A stretch of DNA of 35,260 bases from a virus. Both the position numbers and the translations under genes were made by a program. Positions 16,271 through 23,718 of this stretch are shown here, one piece after another (within the stretch, counting starts at the first letter, position 1; the number at the start of each line of letters is the position of its first letter). Under the pieces are notes generated by a model. That model was not told the origin of the DNA. It did no database searches and saw only the letters and a list, made by a program, of their open reading frames with translations. The stretch spans positions 1-35,260 of IMG/VR virus record IMGVR_UViG_3300032050_000423. One strand, 5' to 3'.

Positions 16271-17632
16271 TTACCCCTTCTTCTCTGCCATCTTGGCTGC
16301 GTCTATGCGGGACATTCGCTCGACCTGCTCTGGCGAGGCTCGGCGTCTTATGACTGCTTTCGCTGGCTCAGCCGGCGCTGCGGGTTTCGGCTCTGCCGAC
16401 ACTGCTACGGGCGCTGCGGGTGCTTGCTGTGCCTGCTTTGCGCGAACCTGAGGAGCAAGCTGGCTCTCGATGAACTTCTTGTGGGCACCGGCAAACTGCA
16501 TCGCAGGATCTTTTGTCGTAGCGTACTGCATGCCGCCTTCCTCGTCCTGCTTTAGGCCCATGTGCTCGGCCACCGCGCGACCGGTCATCGGTGCAGATTC
16601 GAACTCCTCGCCAGACGCAGACTCGACCGGCATGCCGCCGTGAACGAGATGCGCCTTGATCTCGTCGACGTGTTGACGACGAGCGGCCTCAGATTCCTTG
16701 AACTGCTTTCCGGCCTGGTTTACGTCGACTATCGAGGCGTCGTGCTCTGGGTTCTTGGAGCGCCAGTCGGTTTTCCAGGCTTGGACCGCTTTGTGTCGCT
16801 CCATGGGAGATTTTCCCTTGAGCTCGTCCGAAGCAAGGAAATCTGAGAACTCTTTGTCGAACTTTGCCGATCTGCCCTGGTGAGCTGCCTTCATCTGCGC
16901 CGAAGCGTGCTTGATGGGATTCTTCTCTGGCTCGAGGTATTTTGCCGTCTTGGTGTGGTAGTTGTCGAGCCACTGTCTGGCGACGTCGCGCATCTCGCCC
17001 ATCATCTTGTCTGACATCATGGTTGGCTTTACACCGCTGGTCAGAGCACGCATGAAGTCGCGAGGCTCGCCGCGGCCGCCTAGTCCCTTAGACACAAGAT
17101 GCGCTGCCTCGCGAGGATGGTATCCCTCCTGGATCAGCTTGTTCATCTCGGCCATCTCCTGAGGAGTGTGGTTCTTGCTCATCTCCCACTCGCGAGACGA
17201 TGACTTCTTGCTGTCTTTGCGCAGGTCTTCTGCGATCACCTGACGAAGCGCGCTAAGTGCACCATACAGGCCCTCTAGCTCGCGCGCCTTAGCGAGCTTC
17301 AAGTTAGGCTTTGGCTTGTTCTTTGCGGTCTTGATGTCCGCTAAAGCCTGATGCTGCTCATGTGTGAGCTTCTTTGCATTGTTGTCGTTCCACCACGAGT
17401 GAAGAACCTGATGAACCTCGTCTGGCATGACGGTCTTTTTTCCTTGGCGCTCAAGGGCGCGCTCGATGAGCACGTTCCTGTCCTCGCCCTCGACCTTTGA
17501 CATGCCTCCAAGTTCCTTGAAGATGTGCATTATCAAGGGCCACCGCTTTCCTTTGCCCTGCTTCTCTGCGATGTCTTTTGCTCGCTCCCACTTCTTCTCT
17601 TGGGCTTGAGTCTCTACGACACCTTTTGGCAT
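16271..17632 (-). CDS. Large hydrophilic late protein, unknown
   Basis: 453 residues; GGAGG eight bases before ATG, which lies one base after the upstream stop. The N-terminus holds WERAKDIAEKQGK then WPLIMHIFKELGG, a short helical module I have seen in phage proteins. The centre is Lys/Glu/Gln-rich helix with HTPQEMAEMNKLIQEGYHPR, a motif resembling the EGYSPAEIAHIVHG of the gene two positions downstream. Residues about 390-440 are a Pro/Ala linker, and the end is RRRASPEQVERMSRIDAAKM. Neighbouring genes share the mix of charged helices and Pro/Ala linkers. Possibly an internal head protein; no enzymatic motif was seen. Confidence 0.55.
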   Translation of the reverse strand: MPKGVVETQAQEKKWERAKDIAEKQGKGKRWPLIMHIFKELGGMSKVEGEDRNVLIERALERQGKKTVMPDEVHQVLHSWWNDNNAKKLTHEQHQALADIKTAKNKPKPNLKLAKARELEGLYGALSALRQVIAEDLRKDSKKSSSREWEMSKNHTPQEMAEMNKLIQEGYHPREAAHLVSKGLGGRGEPRDFMRALTSGVKPTMMSDKMMGEMRDVARQWLDNYHTKTAKYLEPEKNPIKHASAQMKAAHQGRSAKFDKEFSDFLASDELKGKSPMERHKAVQAWKTDWRSKNPEHDASIVDVNQAGKQFKESEAARRQHVDEIKAHLVHGGMPVESASGEEFESAPMTGRAVAEHMGLKQDEEGGMQYATTKDPAMQFAGAHKKFIESQLAPQVRAKQAQQAPAAPVAVSAEPKPAAPAEPAKAVIRRRASPEQVERMSRIDAAKMAEKKG

Positions 17633-17633
17633 A

Positions 17634-18707
17634 TCATTTACCTCCGAGCAACGCGCGTGCGGCGGGTGAAAGCTTGGACATATCGACGTCGCCGGACGGA
17701 GTCACGGCTGAACCGGCGGATCTGCGAACGACAGGCGCCTGGGCTGGAGCCGGTTGCGCTGGTGCTGGAACCGGTTGTGCTGGCGCCGGTGTTTTTTCAC
17801 CGTGGACCGGTGCGCCGAACGTACGGCCTCTTCCCTCGAGCTGACCAGAGCCGTGAAGATCTTCTTGGTGCTGAAGATGGCGTCCGACATGCTCAGAGTC
17901 CATATACGCGTCTCTTTGAGAGACATACTGAGAGTCTCGCTCAGGAGAGCGGCTCTTGCTAGACTCGTTGTAGTGAGACATTATAGGGTGATGGTCGAAC
18001 GGATGGTTGAAATTTCCGTCGTGAATCTCTGACACGTCTTCTATGGGAATGTGTTTTCCGTTGATCTTGGTCCGCTCCATCGGGTATGCGCCGGTGTGGC
18101 CTGTCTTGAGCGTCTCGCCTGCGTACGCCTCGTGAGGGTTGCCCTGAAGGAAGGACCAGTCGTTTCCTTTAGGCTTGAAGGAGAAGCCTTCTGTGTCGTT
18201 GACGAACTGGTGCGGTTTTTTCTTGCCGCGAGTGACCGGGTTGTCTTTGGCGTACTCAGGATCGCGTGCTATGCGCTGCGCGAAAGTCTCGGACTTAGAG
18301 GAATGCGTTCGCTCCCACGGCTTTATGTCTACAGCGTCGGCGTGAAGTTTTCCGCCAGAGTGAGGCTGAAGCTTGTGCACCATGTCCAGTAGTTTAAAGA
18401 ACTGCTCGGCGTGCTTGTTTGCCATGCCCTGATTTTCGCCCTGCAGCGCAGCTTTGTAGCGAGACGCGTGGTGCCCGAGCGCTTCGCGTATCATCGCTGG
18501 CTCGAGCTCTGGGTCCATCTGCGAACCCAGATCCCGGATCGCGGCGTTCGCGTGAGATCCGGCGCTCTTGTTCGTCGCCATCTTCTCGAGCGACTCGAGA
18601 ACATGATCCGCTATGACTTCGTCTGCGGCCGTCTTTATCAGATACCGTAAATCGTTGTCGTCTGTTTTCCTGAGCAGAAGCTCGCGAAACGAAGCAAGAG
18701 TGCGCAT
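17634..18707 (-). CDS. Hypothetical late protein with Pro/Ala linker
   Basis: 357 residues starting MRTLASFRELLLRKTDDN, with one base between the upstream stop and this ATG. Residues 1-120 are helical (LIKTAADEVIADHVLESLEK; ALGHHASRYKAALQGENQG). The middle is His/Ser/Gly-rich and probably loosely folded, with several HxH and PFDHHP segments. Residues about 305-330 are a PAPAQP repeat linker, and the end reads MSKLSPAARALLGGK, which looks like a small helical peptide on a flexible arm. Function not recognised; late-operon position suggests a structural or morphogenesis role. Confidence 0.55.
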   Translation of the reverse strand: MRTLASFRELLLRKTDDNDLRYLIKTAADEVIADHVLESLEKMATNKSAGSHANAAIRDLGSQMDPELEPAMIREALGHHASRYKAALQGENQGMANKHAEQFFKLLDMVHKLQPHSGGKLHADAVDIKPWERTHSSKSETFAQRIARDPEYAKDNPVTRGKKKPHQFVNDTEGFSFKPKGNDWSFLQGNPHEAYAGETLKTGHTGAYPMERTKINGKHIPIEDVSEIHDGNFNHPFDHHPIMSHYNESSKSRSPERDSQYVSQRDAYMDSEHVGRHLQHQEDLHGSGQLEGRGRTFGAPVHGEKTPAPAQPVPAPAQPAPAQAPVVRRSAGSAVTPSGDVDMSKLSPAARALLGGK

Positions 18708-18708
18708 G

Positions 18709-19020
18709 TTATGCCCTGTCTACTTCTATGCCTAGTTGGATAAAGCAGTTGCCGCTGACCGTAAGGGTGACGGTGTCTTTCGTGTCGGAGTTCAATCCGC
18801 GACCGCTGTTGAAGATCAGGACCTCTGTGTCCGCCATCGTCGCCGAAAGAACAGAGTCGAACGAGACCGTAAGGCTCGCGATGGCAGACCGCACGCGAAC
18901 GGCGCAGTACTTTGGAACCTCGAAGGTGGTCGATCCACCGCCGGACTTGATCTCTTGCCAAACCAGCCCAACGTCTGCGATCCTGCTCGCTCCGGTTGGT
19001 AAATTTATAGCGCGTGCCAT
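18709..19020 (-). CDS. Small beta-rich hypothetical virion protein
   Basis: 103 residues starting MARAINLPTGASRIADVG, with AGGAG seven bases ahead. The rest is beta-strand-like (STTFEVPKYCAVRVRSAIAS, LTVSFDSVLSATMADTEVLI, TLTVSGNCFIQLGIEVDRA), without a signal peptide or catalytic motif. It is first in a long coupled run of genes and stands just after a candidate promoter with the GATAGTATAAT element, so it probably opens a transcription unit. Its size and composition are like small capsid or tail decoration proteins; this is a guess. Confidence 0.5.
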   Translation of the reverse strand: MARAINLPTGASRIADVGLVWQEIKSGGGSTTFEVPKYCAVRVRSAIASLTVSFDSVLSATMADTEVLIFNSGRGLNSDTKDTVTLTVSGNCFIQLGIEVDRA

Positions 19021-19048
19021 CTAGGCTCTCCTTATCAAAGCTATATCA

Positions 19049-19059
19049 ATTATACTATC
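19049..19059 (-). promoter_or_regulatory. Candidate promoter element GATAGTATAAT
   Basis: The minus strand carries GATAGTATAAT 28 bases ahead of the 103-residue gene. The identical 11-mer occurs at 24910-24920 ahead of another late gene. TATAAT is a perfect -10; no good -35 is seen at 16-18 bases. Confidence 0.55.
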
Positions 19060-19081
19060 AACCGAAGTTAATGACATCGGT

Positions 19082-19115
19082 AAAAAGCAAAAAGGTCCGA
19101 CCTAAAGGCCGAACC
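19082..19115 (-). terminator. Intrinsic terminator after the 122-residue gene
   Basis: On the minus strand a 9-bp stem (GGTTCGGCC with GGTCGGACC, two wobbles), loop TTTA, then TTTTTGCTTTTT. It lies 22 bases past the stop at 19138 and ends the short unit before the promoter at 19049 starts the next. Confidence 0.8.
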
Positions 19116-19137
19116 CAAAAGGAGGATCTCACTGCGT

Positions 19138-19506
19138 TCACTCGCCTACGCTTATGTCCAGCGATGAGATGGTAGGTATGGCGGTGGCGAGCGCGGGTCT
19201 GCCTAAGGTGAAGGTCGCGCCGTCGTAGTCGATAAGGGTTATCAGGTCCAGCTGAAACTCGTCGTCCGCCGACAGCGAGAAGAATACATCGGCCTCTGGC
19301 TGGGCGTCTTCTACGTGAAAAGTCAAGATCTTGCGCTGCTTGTTTGCAGCAGACGCGTAGTGGACGAGCACGCGGTCGACGTTGAAGTCGTCCGACCAGT
19401 ACGGGTCGCCGGAAACGGGCGATAGTCCAAAAAGTGTAGTCTTGTCCAGGGTCACGACCACGGAACCGCCTTTTGATGCCGATGCTGATAAGGTAACGAG
19501 CGCCAT
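19138..19506 (-). CDS. Small hypothetical beta-rich protein
   Basis: 122 residues starting MALVTLSASASKGGSVVV; this ATG has GAGG ahead of it, and earlier in-frame codons would run through the divergent promoter region into the plus-strand glycosyltransferase. The chain alternates beta strands and polar turns (VDRVLVHYASAANKQRKILT, DEFQLDLITLIDYDG). It is similar in size and style to the 103-residue gene next to it, though not clearly homologous. It is a single-gene unit, divergent from the GT9 gene and closed by its own terminator. Function unknown. Confidence 0.55.
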   Translation of the reverse strand: MALVTLSASASKGGSVVVTLDKTTLFGLSPVSGDPYWSDDFNVDRVLVHYASAANKQRKILTFHVEDAQPEADVFFSLSADDEFQLDLITLIDYDGATFTLGRPALATAIPTISSLDISVGE

Positions 19507-19540
19507 ACGATCCTCACGTTGCGTTACTACGATCTTATAC

Positions 19541-19576
19541 TTTGTACAAACACGATGTGCACAAACGACGCACATC
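19541..19576. promoter_or_regulatory. Divergent intergenic region with palindromes
   Basis: Between the divergent 122-residue gene and the GT9 gene lie a 10-bp perfect palindrome TTTGTACAAA (19541-19550) and an inverted repeat GATGTGC / GCACATC (19554-19560 and 19570-19576). A TATACT (plus) or TATAAG (minus) sits just left of them. They are candidate operators or mRNA leader structures for the GT9 gene; no binding protein is known. Confidence 0.4.
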
Positions 19577-19591
19577 ACCAGGAGACGATGA

Positions 19592-20512
19592 ATGTTCGCC
19601 AACAAGACCGTATACGCACTAAACAGCGCCGCGGTGGGCGATCTCGTGGCGGCCGCACCGACGCTGAAGTACACCATAGACAACTACCACGCCAAGACAC
19701 CGTACCTGGTGGGGATATACGACGACTTCAAGGACCTGTTTCCGTTCGTGCCGGCGGACAGGTTCGTGGCCATAACGCCAGACTATCCCAGCGATTACTC
19801 GGTCCGCTTCCTGAACCCGCCCAGAGACAAAAGCAACGTCTGCAAGATTACGCCGTCCAGGATGAAGCTCGCGCACTACGGGTCGATAAACTTAATGGCC
19901 AAGGTCCTGAACGACGTCGAGCTGCAGTACGTGCCGCTGGAGCCGGTGGACGTCTCGCGCTACGGCGTAGACTTCGATAAAGCAGTAGTCATAATAACGA
20001 CTTACCGCGACAGACAGCGGAGCATCTTGCCGGACGAGATCCTCAAGATCTCGCAGTACGTCGCCTCGAAGGGACTGACGCCGGTGTACGTCGGAAAAAC
20101 CGGTGCGATAAGCATATGGAAGAAGAACCTGGCCATATCGGACTTCGAGTATCCAGGATTCGGCGTTGACCTACGGAATCAGACCACGTTCCGCGAGCTG
20201 GCCTCGGTGATGGCAAGGTCGAAAGCCGTCGTCGGCATGGACAGCGGGCCCATACACATCGCCTTCACGACCCAGACCCCGGTGGTGTGCGGATTTACGA
20301 CGGTTCGGCCTGAGTATCGCGTACCGTTCAGGGGCAACGCAAAGACAATAGCGGTGGTGCCGAACATTCACTGTAACTTCTGCGAGTCAGACTGGAACCT
20401 TAACTTCTGGAACTTCAACAACTGCCCGAGGAAGATGGATCTTGCGGAGTGTGTGACCAAGATGACCGCTGCGAGGTTCATAGACGGACTAGACTCGCTT
20501 GGGATATACTGA
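19592..20512 (+). CDS. GT9-family glycosyltransferase (heptosyltransferase-like)
   Basis: 306 residues, ATG chosen with AGGAG seven bases ahead (another ATG at 19588 is in a different frame). The first Rossmann half opens with VYALNSAAVGDLVAAAPTL, matching the glycine-containing N-terminal loop of ADP-heptose:LPS heptosyltransferases. The nucleotide-sugar half shows PVYVGKTG (164-171), VDLRNQTTFRELA (192-204) and VGMDSGPIHIA (214-224). A four-Cys cluster (C261, C264, C278, C287) matches that of many GT9 members. It is the only plus-strand gene inside the late block, with its own leader and terminator. It could modify host surface sugar, for example to block superinfection, or glycosylate virion proteins; substrate unknown. 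Confidence 0.8.
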   Translation: MFANKTVYALNSAAVGDLVAAAPTLKYTIDNYHAKTPYLVGIYDDFKDLFPFVPADRFVAITPDYPSDYSVRFLNPPRDKSNVCKITPSRMKLAHYGSINLMAKVLNDVELQYVPLEPVDVSRYGVDFDKAVVIITTYRDRQRSILPDEILKISQYVASKGLTPVYVGKTGAISIWKKNLAISDFEYPGFGVDLRNQTTFRELASVMARSKAVVGMDSGPIHIAFTTQTPVVCGFTTVRPEYRVPFRGNAKTIAVVPNIHCNFCESDWNLNFWNFNNCPRKMDLAECVTKMTAARFIDGLDSLGIY

Positions 20513-20526
20513 GCGAAGGTATGCGA

Positions 20527-20549
20527 GTACTTCGTCGGAGGTGCTTTTT
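20527..20549 (+). terminator. Intrinsic terminator of the GT9 gene
   Basis: GTACTTC-GTCG-GAGGTGC forms a 7-bp stem with two G-T pairs followed directly by TTTTT, 14 bases after the GT9 stop. It separates this gene from the convergent endonuclease gene ending at 20553. Confidence 0.6.
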
Positions 20550-20552
20550 AAA

Positions 20553-22094
20553 TTAAACACAATACATAACATACTTTGCCTGACCTGCGTCATATAGCCT
20601 TGTCCATCCAAGTTCTTCTGCGTGTTGTTTCTCTGACAGCAGCCTGTCGTCCATATTTGCGCGACAACGCAGTCTATTAAACGTATTATGATTGTCTGTC
20701 CACTGCCATCCTAAGGTCACAGACATCAAATTAAAACCTACAGCCTTTAAGCTGGAACCGTCAGCGTAGCGCAGATCTACAAACGACTGAATGAATCGTG
20801 GTTTAGATAACGTTTCTATACGCTTCAGAAGACGAGACAATCCGCCCTGAATCTGAAAACCAATCTTTGTTGCGACTCTGACCAAGTCTATGCCATCCTT
20901 GTGACGACGATACGTTATAACCATCATTGGTTCTGAGTTAAGGACCAAAGCAATAGCAGTCGAGCATCTTGCTGAGCCCATAAGATGGTTGCTTTGCATA
21001 AAGGCAGCGGCATCGTCGACCGAGATGCTTTTAACTTCAAGTTTTCTAGCTCCTATCTTTTTGCTTAAACCCAATACATTGGCGACCATAGAACAGACTA
21101 TGTCAGGAGTATTCTTTATTTCGTCCTGGCGAAACTGAAGTAGACGCACGTTGTTTTCTTTATATGTATATGCCTTTTTAATGTGGTATTGTTTGTCGCG
21201 CATCGAGTGTGAATATAGTCCGTCTACATCTACATATATAGTTTTATTGTCGTGCTTCAATATGATATCTGGCCTATATCTAATACCTTTTTCCAGCATC
21301 TCTGGGACGCCAAGATTGTAAGCCTCTGCATCTAACCCGCTGTTCTTAAACATGTTTATTGACAGAAGCTCCAAAGAAGAACGATGTTTATGATAATTAT
21401 CCAACCAGTCTTGCGCAGCGTCCCATCCAAGCTCTCTAGCGACATTGCGAAGCGAAGTAGGCCTTACTCCTTTTTCTTTACAGGAATCGACGACTATCCT
21501 GCCATCTGGAAAAGATTGAATTCCCTTTTCTCTTAGAGTTTGAGATATAGAACTTGCAACCTTCATTGCTACGTCTTTGTTGAGCATAGCATTTTCTACA
21601 CCGTAGCGTTCTAAGTTTGTCATAGACATCTTTGCGAACACTTCTTTATTTTGACTTGGAGCAGAAGTTCCGTAGCGGTCAATATTGGTAGACTTGATCT
21701 TATCCTTGATATCAGGGCTGCATGCAGGAGCTGCTCCGCCGTATTTGAGCTGATTAGTGGACTTTCTTTTGTTTTTGGTCTGTTGAGACTTGGAGGCTTC
21801 GACTGCCCTTTTTAAGATCTCTGGTCTGTTAGGATCAGACTTCATAGATTGTCTTACTTTTTCAACAATATCTTCTCTGTACATTGGATTGTTTTCAGAA
21901 AAGAACTCTGATTTGTAGCAGCCACAAGACTGAGACTTACCGTGAAGAATAGTGTTGGGCGTCTTTATCAATCGCTCTGTTCCACAGTCACACCTACAGA
22001 TCCATCCAACCTGGCGACCGTCGTCTCCAAGTTTCTTTTCTACGAAAGTCCATCTATTGTATTTATCGTTTGCTTTTGCTGTAAGTCTAGACAT
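20553..22094 (-). CDS. EDxHD/Vsr-like homing endonuclease (free-standing)
   Basis: 513 residues; AGAGGTG ahead of ATG. Residues 10-60 are a Cys-rich ribbon (CRCDCGTE, SQSCGCY). Residues about 85-190 hold repeated DNA-binding-type units with RYG or KYG (TNQLKYGG, TNIDRYGTSAP, TNLERYGVENA). Residues about 240-330 form a Vsr/PD-(D/E)XK-like nuclease with RPDIIL (D276) and YVDVDGLYSH (D289, D291, H296). Residues about 355-513 are a separate C-terminal domain with MGSARCSTAIALVL, SFVDLRYADGSSLKAVGF and LGWQWTD. This last domain is closely similar to the partial gene at the right edge. It lies directly downstream of the capsid gene terminator and has its own promoter element. Likely mobile by homing; target unknown. 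Confidence 0.82.
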   Translation of the reverse strand: MSRLTAKANDKYNRWTFVEKKLGDDGRQVGWICRCDCGTERLIKTPNTILHGKSQSCGCYKSEFFSENNPMYREDIVEKVRQSMKSDPNRPEILKRAVEASKSQQTKNKRKSTNQLKYGGAAPACSPDIKDKIKSTNIDRYGTSAPSQNKEVFAKMSMTNLERYGVENAMLNKDVAMKVASSISQTLREKGIQSFPDGRIVVDSCKEKGVRPTSLRNVARELGWDAAQDWLDNYHKHRSSLELLSINMFKNSGLDAEAYNLGVPEMLEKGIRYRPDIILKHDNKTIYVDVDGLYSHSMRDKQYHIKKAYTYKENNVRLLQFRQDEIKNTPDIVCSMVANVLGLSKKIGARKLEVKSISVDDAAAFMQSNHLMGSARCSTAIALVLNSEPMMVITYRRHKDGIDLVRVATKIGFQIQGGLSRLLKRIETLSKPRFIQSFVDLRYADGSSLKAVGFNLMSVTLGWQWTDNHNTFNRLRCRANMDDRLLSEKQHAEELGWTRLYDAGQAKYVMYCV

Positions 22095-22111
22095 ATCTCA
22101 CCTCTGGTATT

Positions 22112-22120
22112 ATTATACAC
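22112..22120 (-). promoter_or_regulatory. Candidate promoter element TGTGTATAAT
   Basis: GTGTATAAT lies 17 bases ahead of the homing endonuclease start; the same TGTGTATAAT stands ahead of the nucleotide kinase gene. There is no clear -35. Confidence 0.5.
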
Positions 22121-22183
22121 AGAAGATGAATTAAGCAGTGGGAGAAATGGAGATCTTATATGGCACGCTGTTCGTATACTGAT

Positions 22184-22214
22184 AAAGAAAAAGGGTACCG
22201 TATAAACGGTACCC
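22184..22214 (-). terminator. Strong terminator after the major capsid gene
   Basis: On the minus strand GGGTACCGT-TTAT-ACGGTACCC makes a perfect 9-bp stem, followed by TTTTTCTTT. It lies 32 bases beyond the capsid stop and ends the head-gene unit. Confidence 0.9.
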
Positions 22215-22245
22215 TAAAGATCATTTAGTCAACAATCTTAAGAAC

Positions 22246-23700
22246 TTATTTGCCAACGTTTCTCATGACGCCTTGGAAGCGAGGAGCATACACGAAAAGC
22301 GCTCCGTACATCAAGAGCAAGAATTCCAAAGCAGTAGTGACTACCGCTAGGTTCATCTTAGCCAATGGGGCAAGTTGCTTAAACTTCATCGACTCAGCGC
22401 CGAGATCCAGCAAGAATGCTTCGCCGAGGCCTGGACGCTTACGACCAGCATCAACGATAGCCGAGATGCCTACGCGGTAGTTACCGATGAACTGAGCCGT
22501 GCTAGCAGCGGCGCCGTTAGCCGAGCGGTACAGCTTGTAGTACTTGGCGGTAGACGGAACCGAGCCGGTGATGGCGATGGTCACGCGTTGGCCAGCCGTT
22601 GGGCTGACAGCCGATGCAGTCAACACTGGAGCAGACTCACCGAAGTCGTTAACCAAGGTCAACGCGTAGCTGTAAGCACCAGCGGCGAGATCAGATCCTG
22701 AACCAGCAGCAGTACCAGCGATGCTGAGGCCTGCGATGCTTGGTGCGCTTGCGTTTACTGCGCTCGAGCGAACCTGCTGACGAGGACGGAGGAAGAGGTT
22801 CGGCTTGAGGTCGATCGCGCCCGCCGTGGTCGTAACCTTAGAAACGTCGTAACCTACGGTCTGACCGGAGAGACCTGGCTCGCTACGGAACTGAGGATAG
22901 AACTGGCGTACGAAGGTCGAGATCGCGAGCGGCTCGGCGTGGAACTGGGTCGGTGCACCGAAGTTCTCGAGTGCTTTTACTGCGAGGTCTTCTACGTCGT
23001 CCTGCGCGAAGCTTGCGCCGGCGAGGTCTTTGACGATCGAGGTCGACTCAGCGCCCCAGCCTTCAAAGTCTTTAGAGATGAACTGGCTGTCGCGGTCACC
23101 TTTCAGGATCTGCTGGAGAAGGCCGGACATCGCGATGCTGTTTACTGGAAGATCGGCGGTTGCACCGGTCTGGTCGCCGTTGGCGTCGGTGAAGTGTGCG
23201 TGGCCCCAGTAGAGTTCGCGCTCGACGTTCTTCAGAAGGTCCATCGTTCCTTCTTTTGCCTGCTGAGCAACTACGTCGCCTACGGAGGTGCGAACGAGTG
23301 TCATCTGGTGCGAGACCTTACGACGCTTGCTGAAGAAAGCGATCCGTTGGCCGTCGCGTACGTATGTTGAATCTTCTTCTTGTCCGCTGCCGCCTTCGCC
23401 GATGTACGGAGAAGCGTCGGAGCCGTAGCCTACCAAGCGGTTGTACTGCTCGAACAGGTTGTAGGCTTTGTCGATGCTGAGGGCAGGCCACAGCTTCAGG
23501 TTCTTCATGTCGAAGGTCACTACTTTGAGAGTAGATTCCAGCGATTCAGTTTGGATAACGCCACCGTAGGTGAGGTCGGTCGGACGACCAGCGTAGCCGT
23601 AGCCAGCGCTGAGGGCCTTGTTGAGGTTCTCGATCTCAGCCTGGGAGACGAGACCCTGCTCCAAGCCTTGCATAATCTGATTCATTGCGTCTTGATACAT
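22246..23700 (-). CDS. Major capsid protein (HK97-like)
   Basis: 484 residues; GGGAG nine bases ahead of ATG. Residues 1-60 look like an N-terminal delta-type region and include LNKALSAGYGYAGRPTDLTY and GGVIQTESLE. The core follows with LKLWPALSIDKAYNLFEQYN, RKVSHQMTLVRTSVGDVVAQ, ERELYWGH and a C-terminal LEFLLLMYGALFVYAPRFQG. These are hallmarks of capsid proteins of this phage group as I know them. Residues about 315-425 form an added Ig/Fn3-like domain (AGAYSYALTLVNDFGESAPV, YYKLYRSANG) likely exposed on the capsid surface. Position after protease and scaffold-like genes agrees. Residues 25-54 are shared with the prohead protease. Confidence 0.85.
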   Translation of the reverse strand: MYQDAMNQIMQGLEQGLVSQAEIENLNKALSAGYGYAGRPTDLTYGGVIQTESLESTLKVVTFDMKNLKLWPALSIDKAYNLFEQYNRLVGYGSDASPYIGEGGSGQEEDSTYVRDGQRIAFFSKRRKVSHQMTLVRTSVGDVVAQQAKEGTMDLLKNVERELYWGHAHFTDANGDQTGATADLPVNSIAMSGLLQQILKGDRDSQFISKDFEGWGAESTSIVKDLAGASFAQDDVEDLAVKALENFGAPTQFHAEPLAISTFVRQFYPQFRSEPGLSGQTVGYDVSKVTTTAGAIDLKPNLFLRPRQQVRSSAVNASAPSIAGLSIAGTAAGSGSDLAAGAYSYALTLVNDFGESAPVLTASAVSPTAGQRVTIAITGSVPSTAKYYKLYRSANGAAASTAQFIGNYRVGISAIVDAGRKRPGLGEAFLLDLGAESMKFKQLAPLAKMNLAVVTTALEFLLLMYGALFVYAPRFQGVMRNVGK

Positions 23701-23718
23701 CTCTCATATCTCCCTTAG

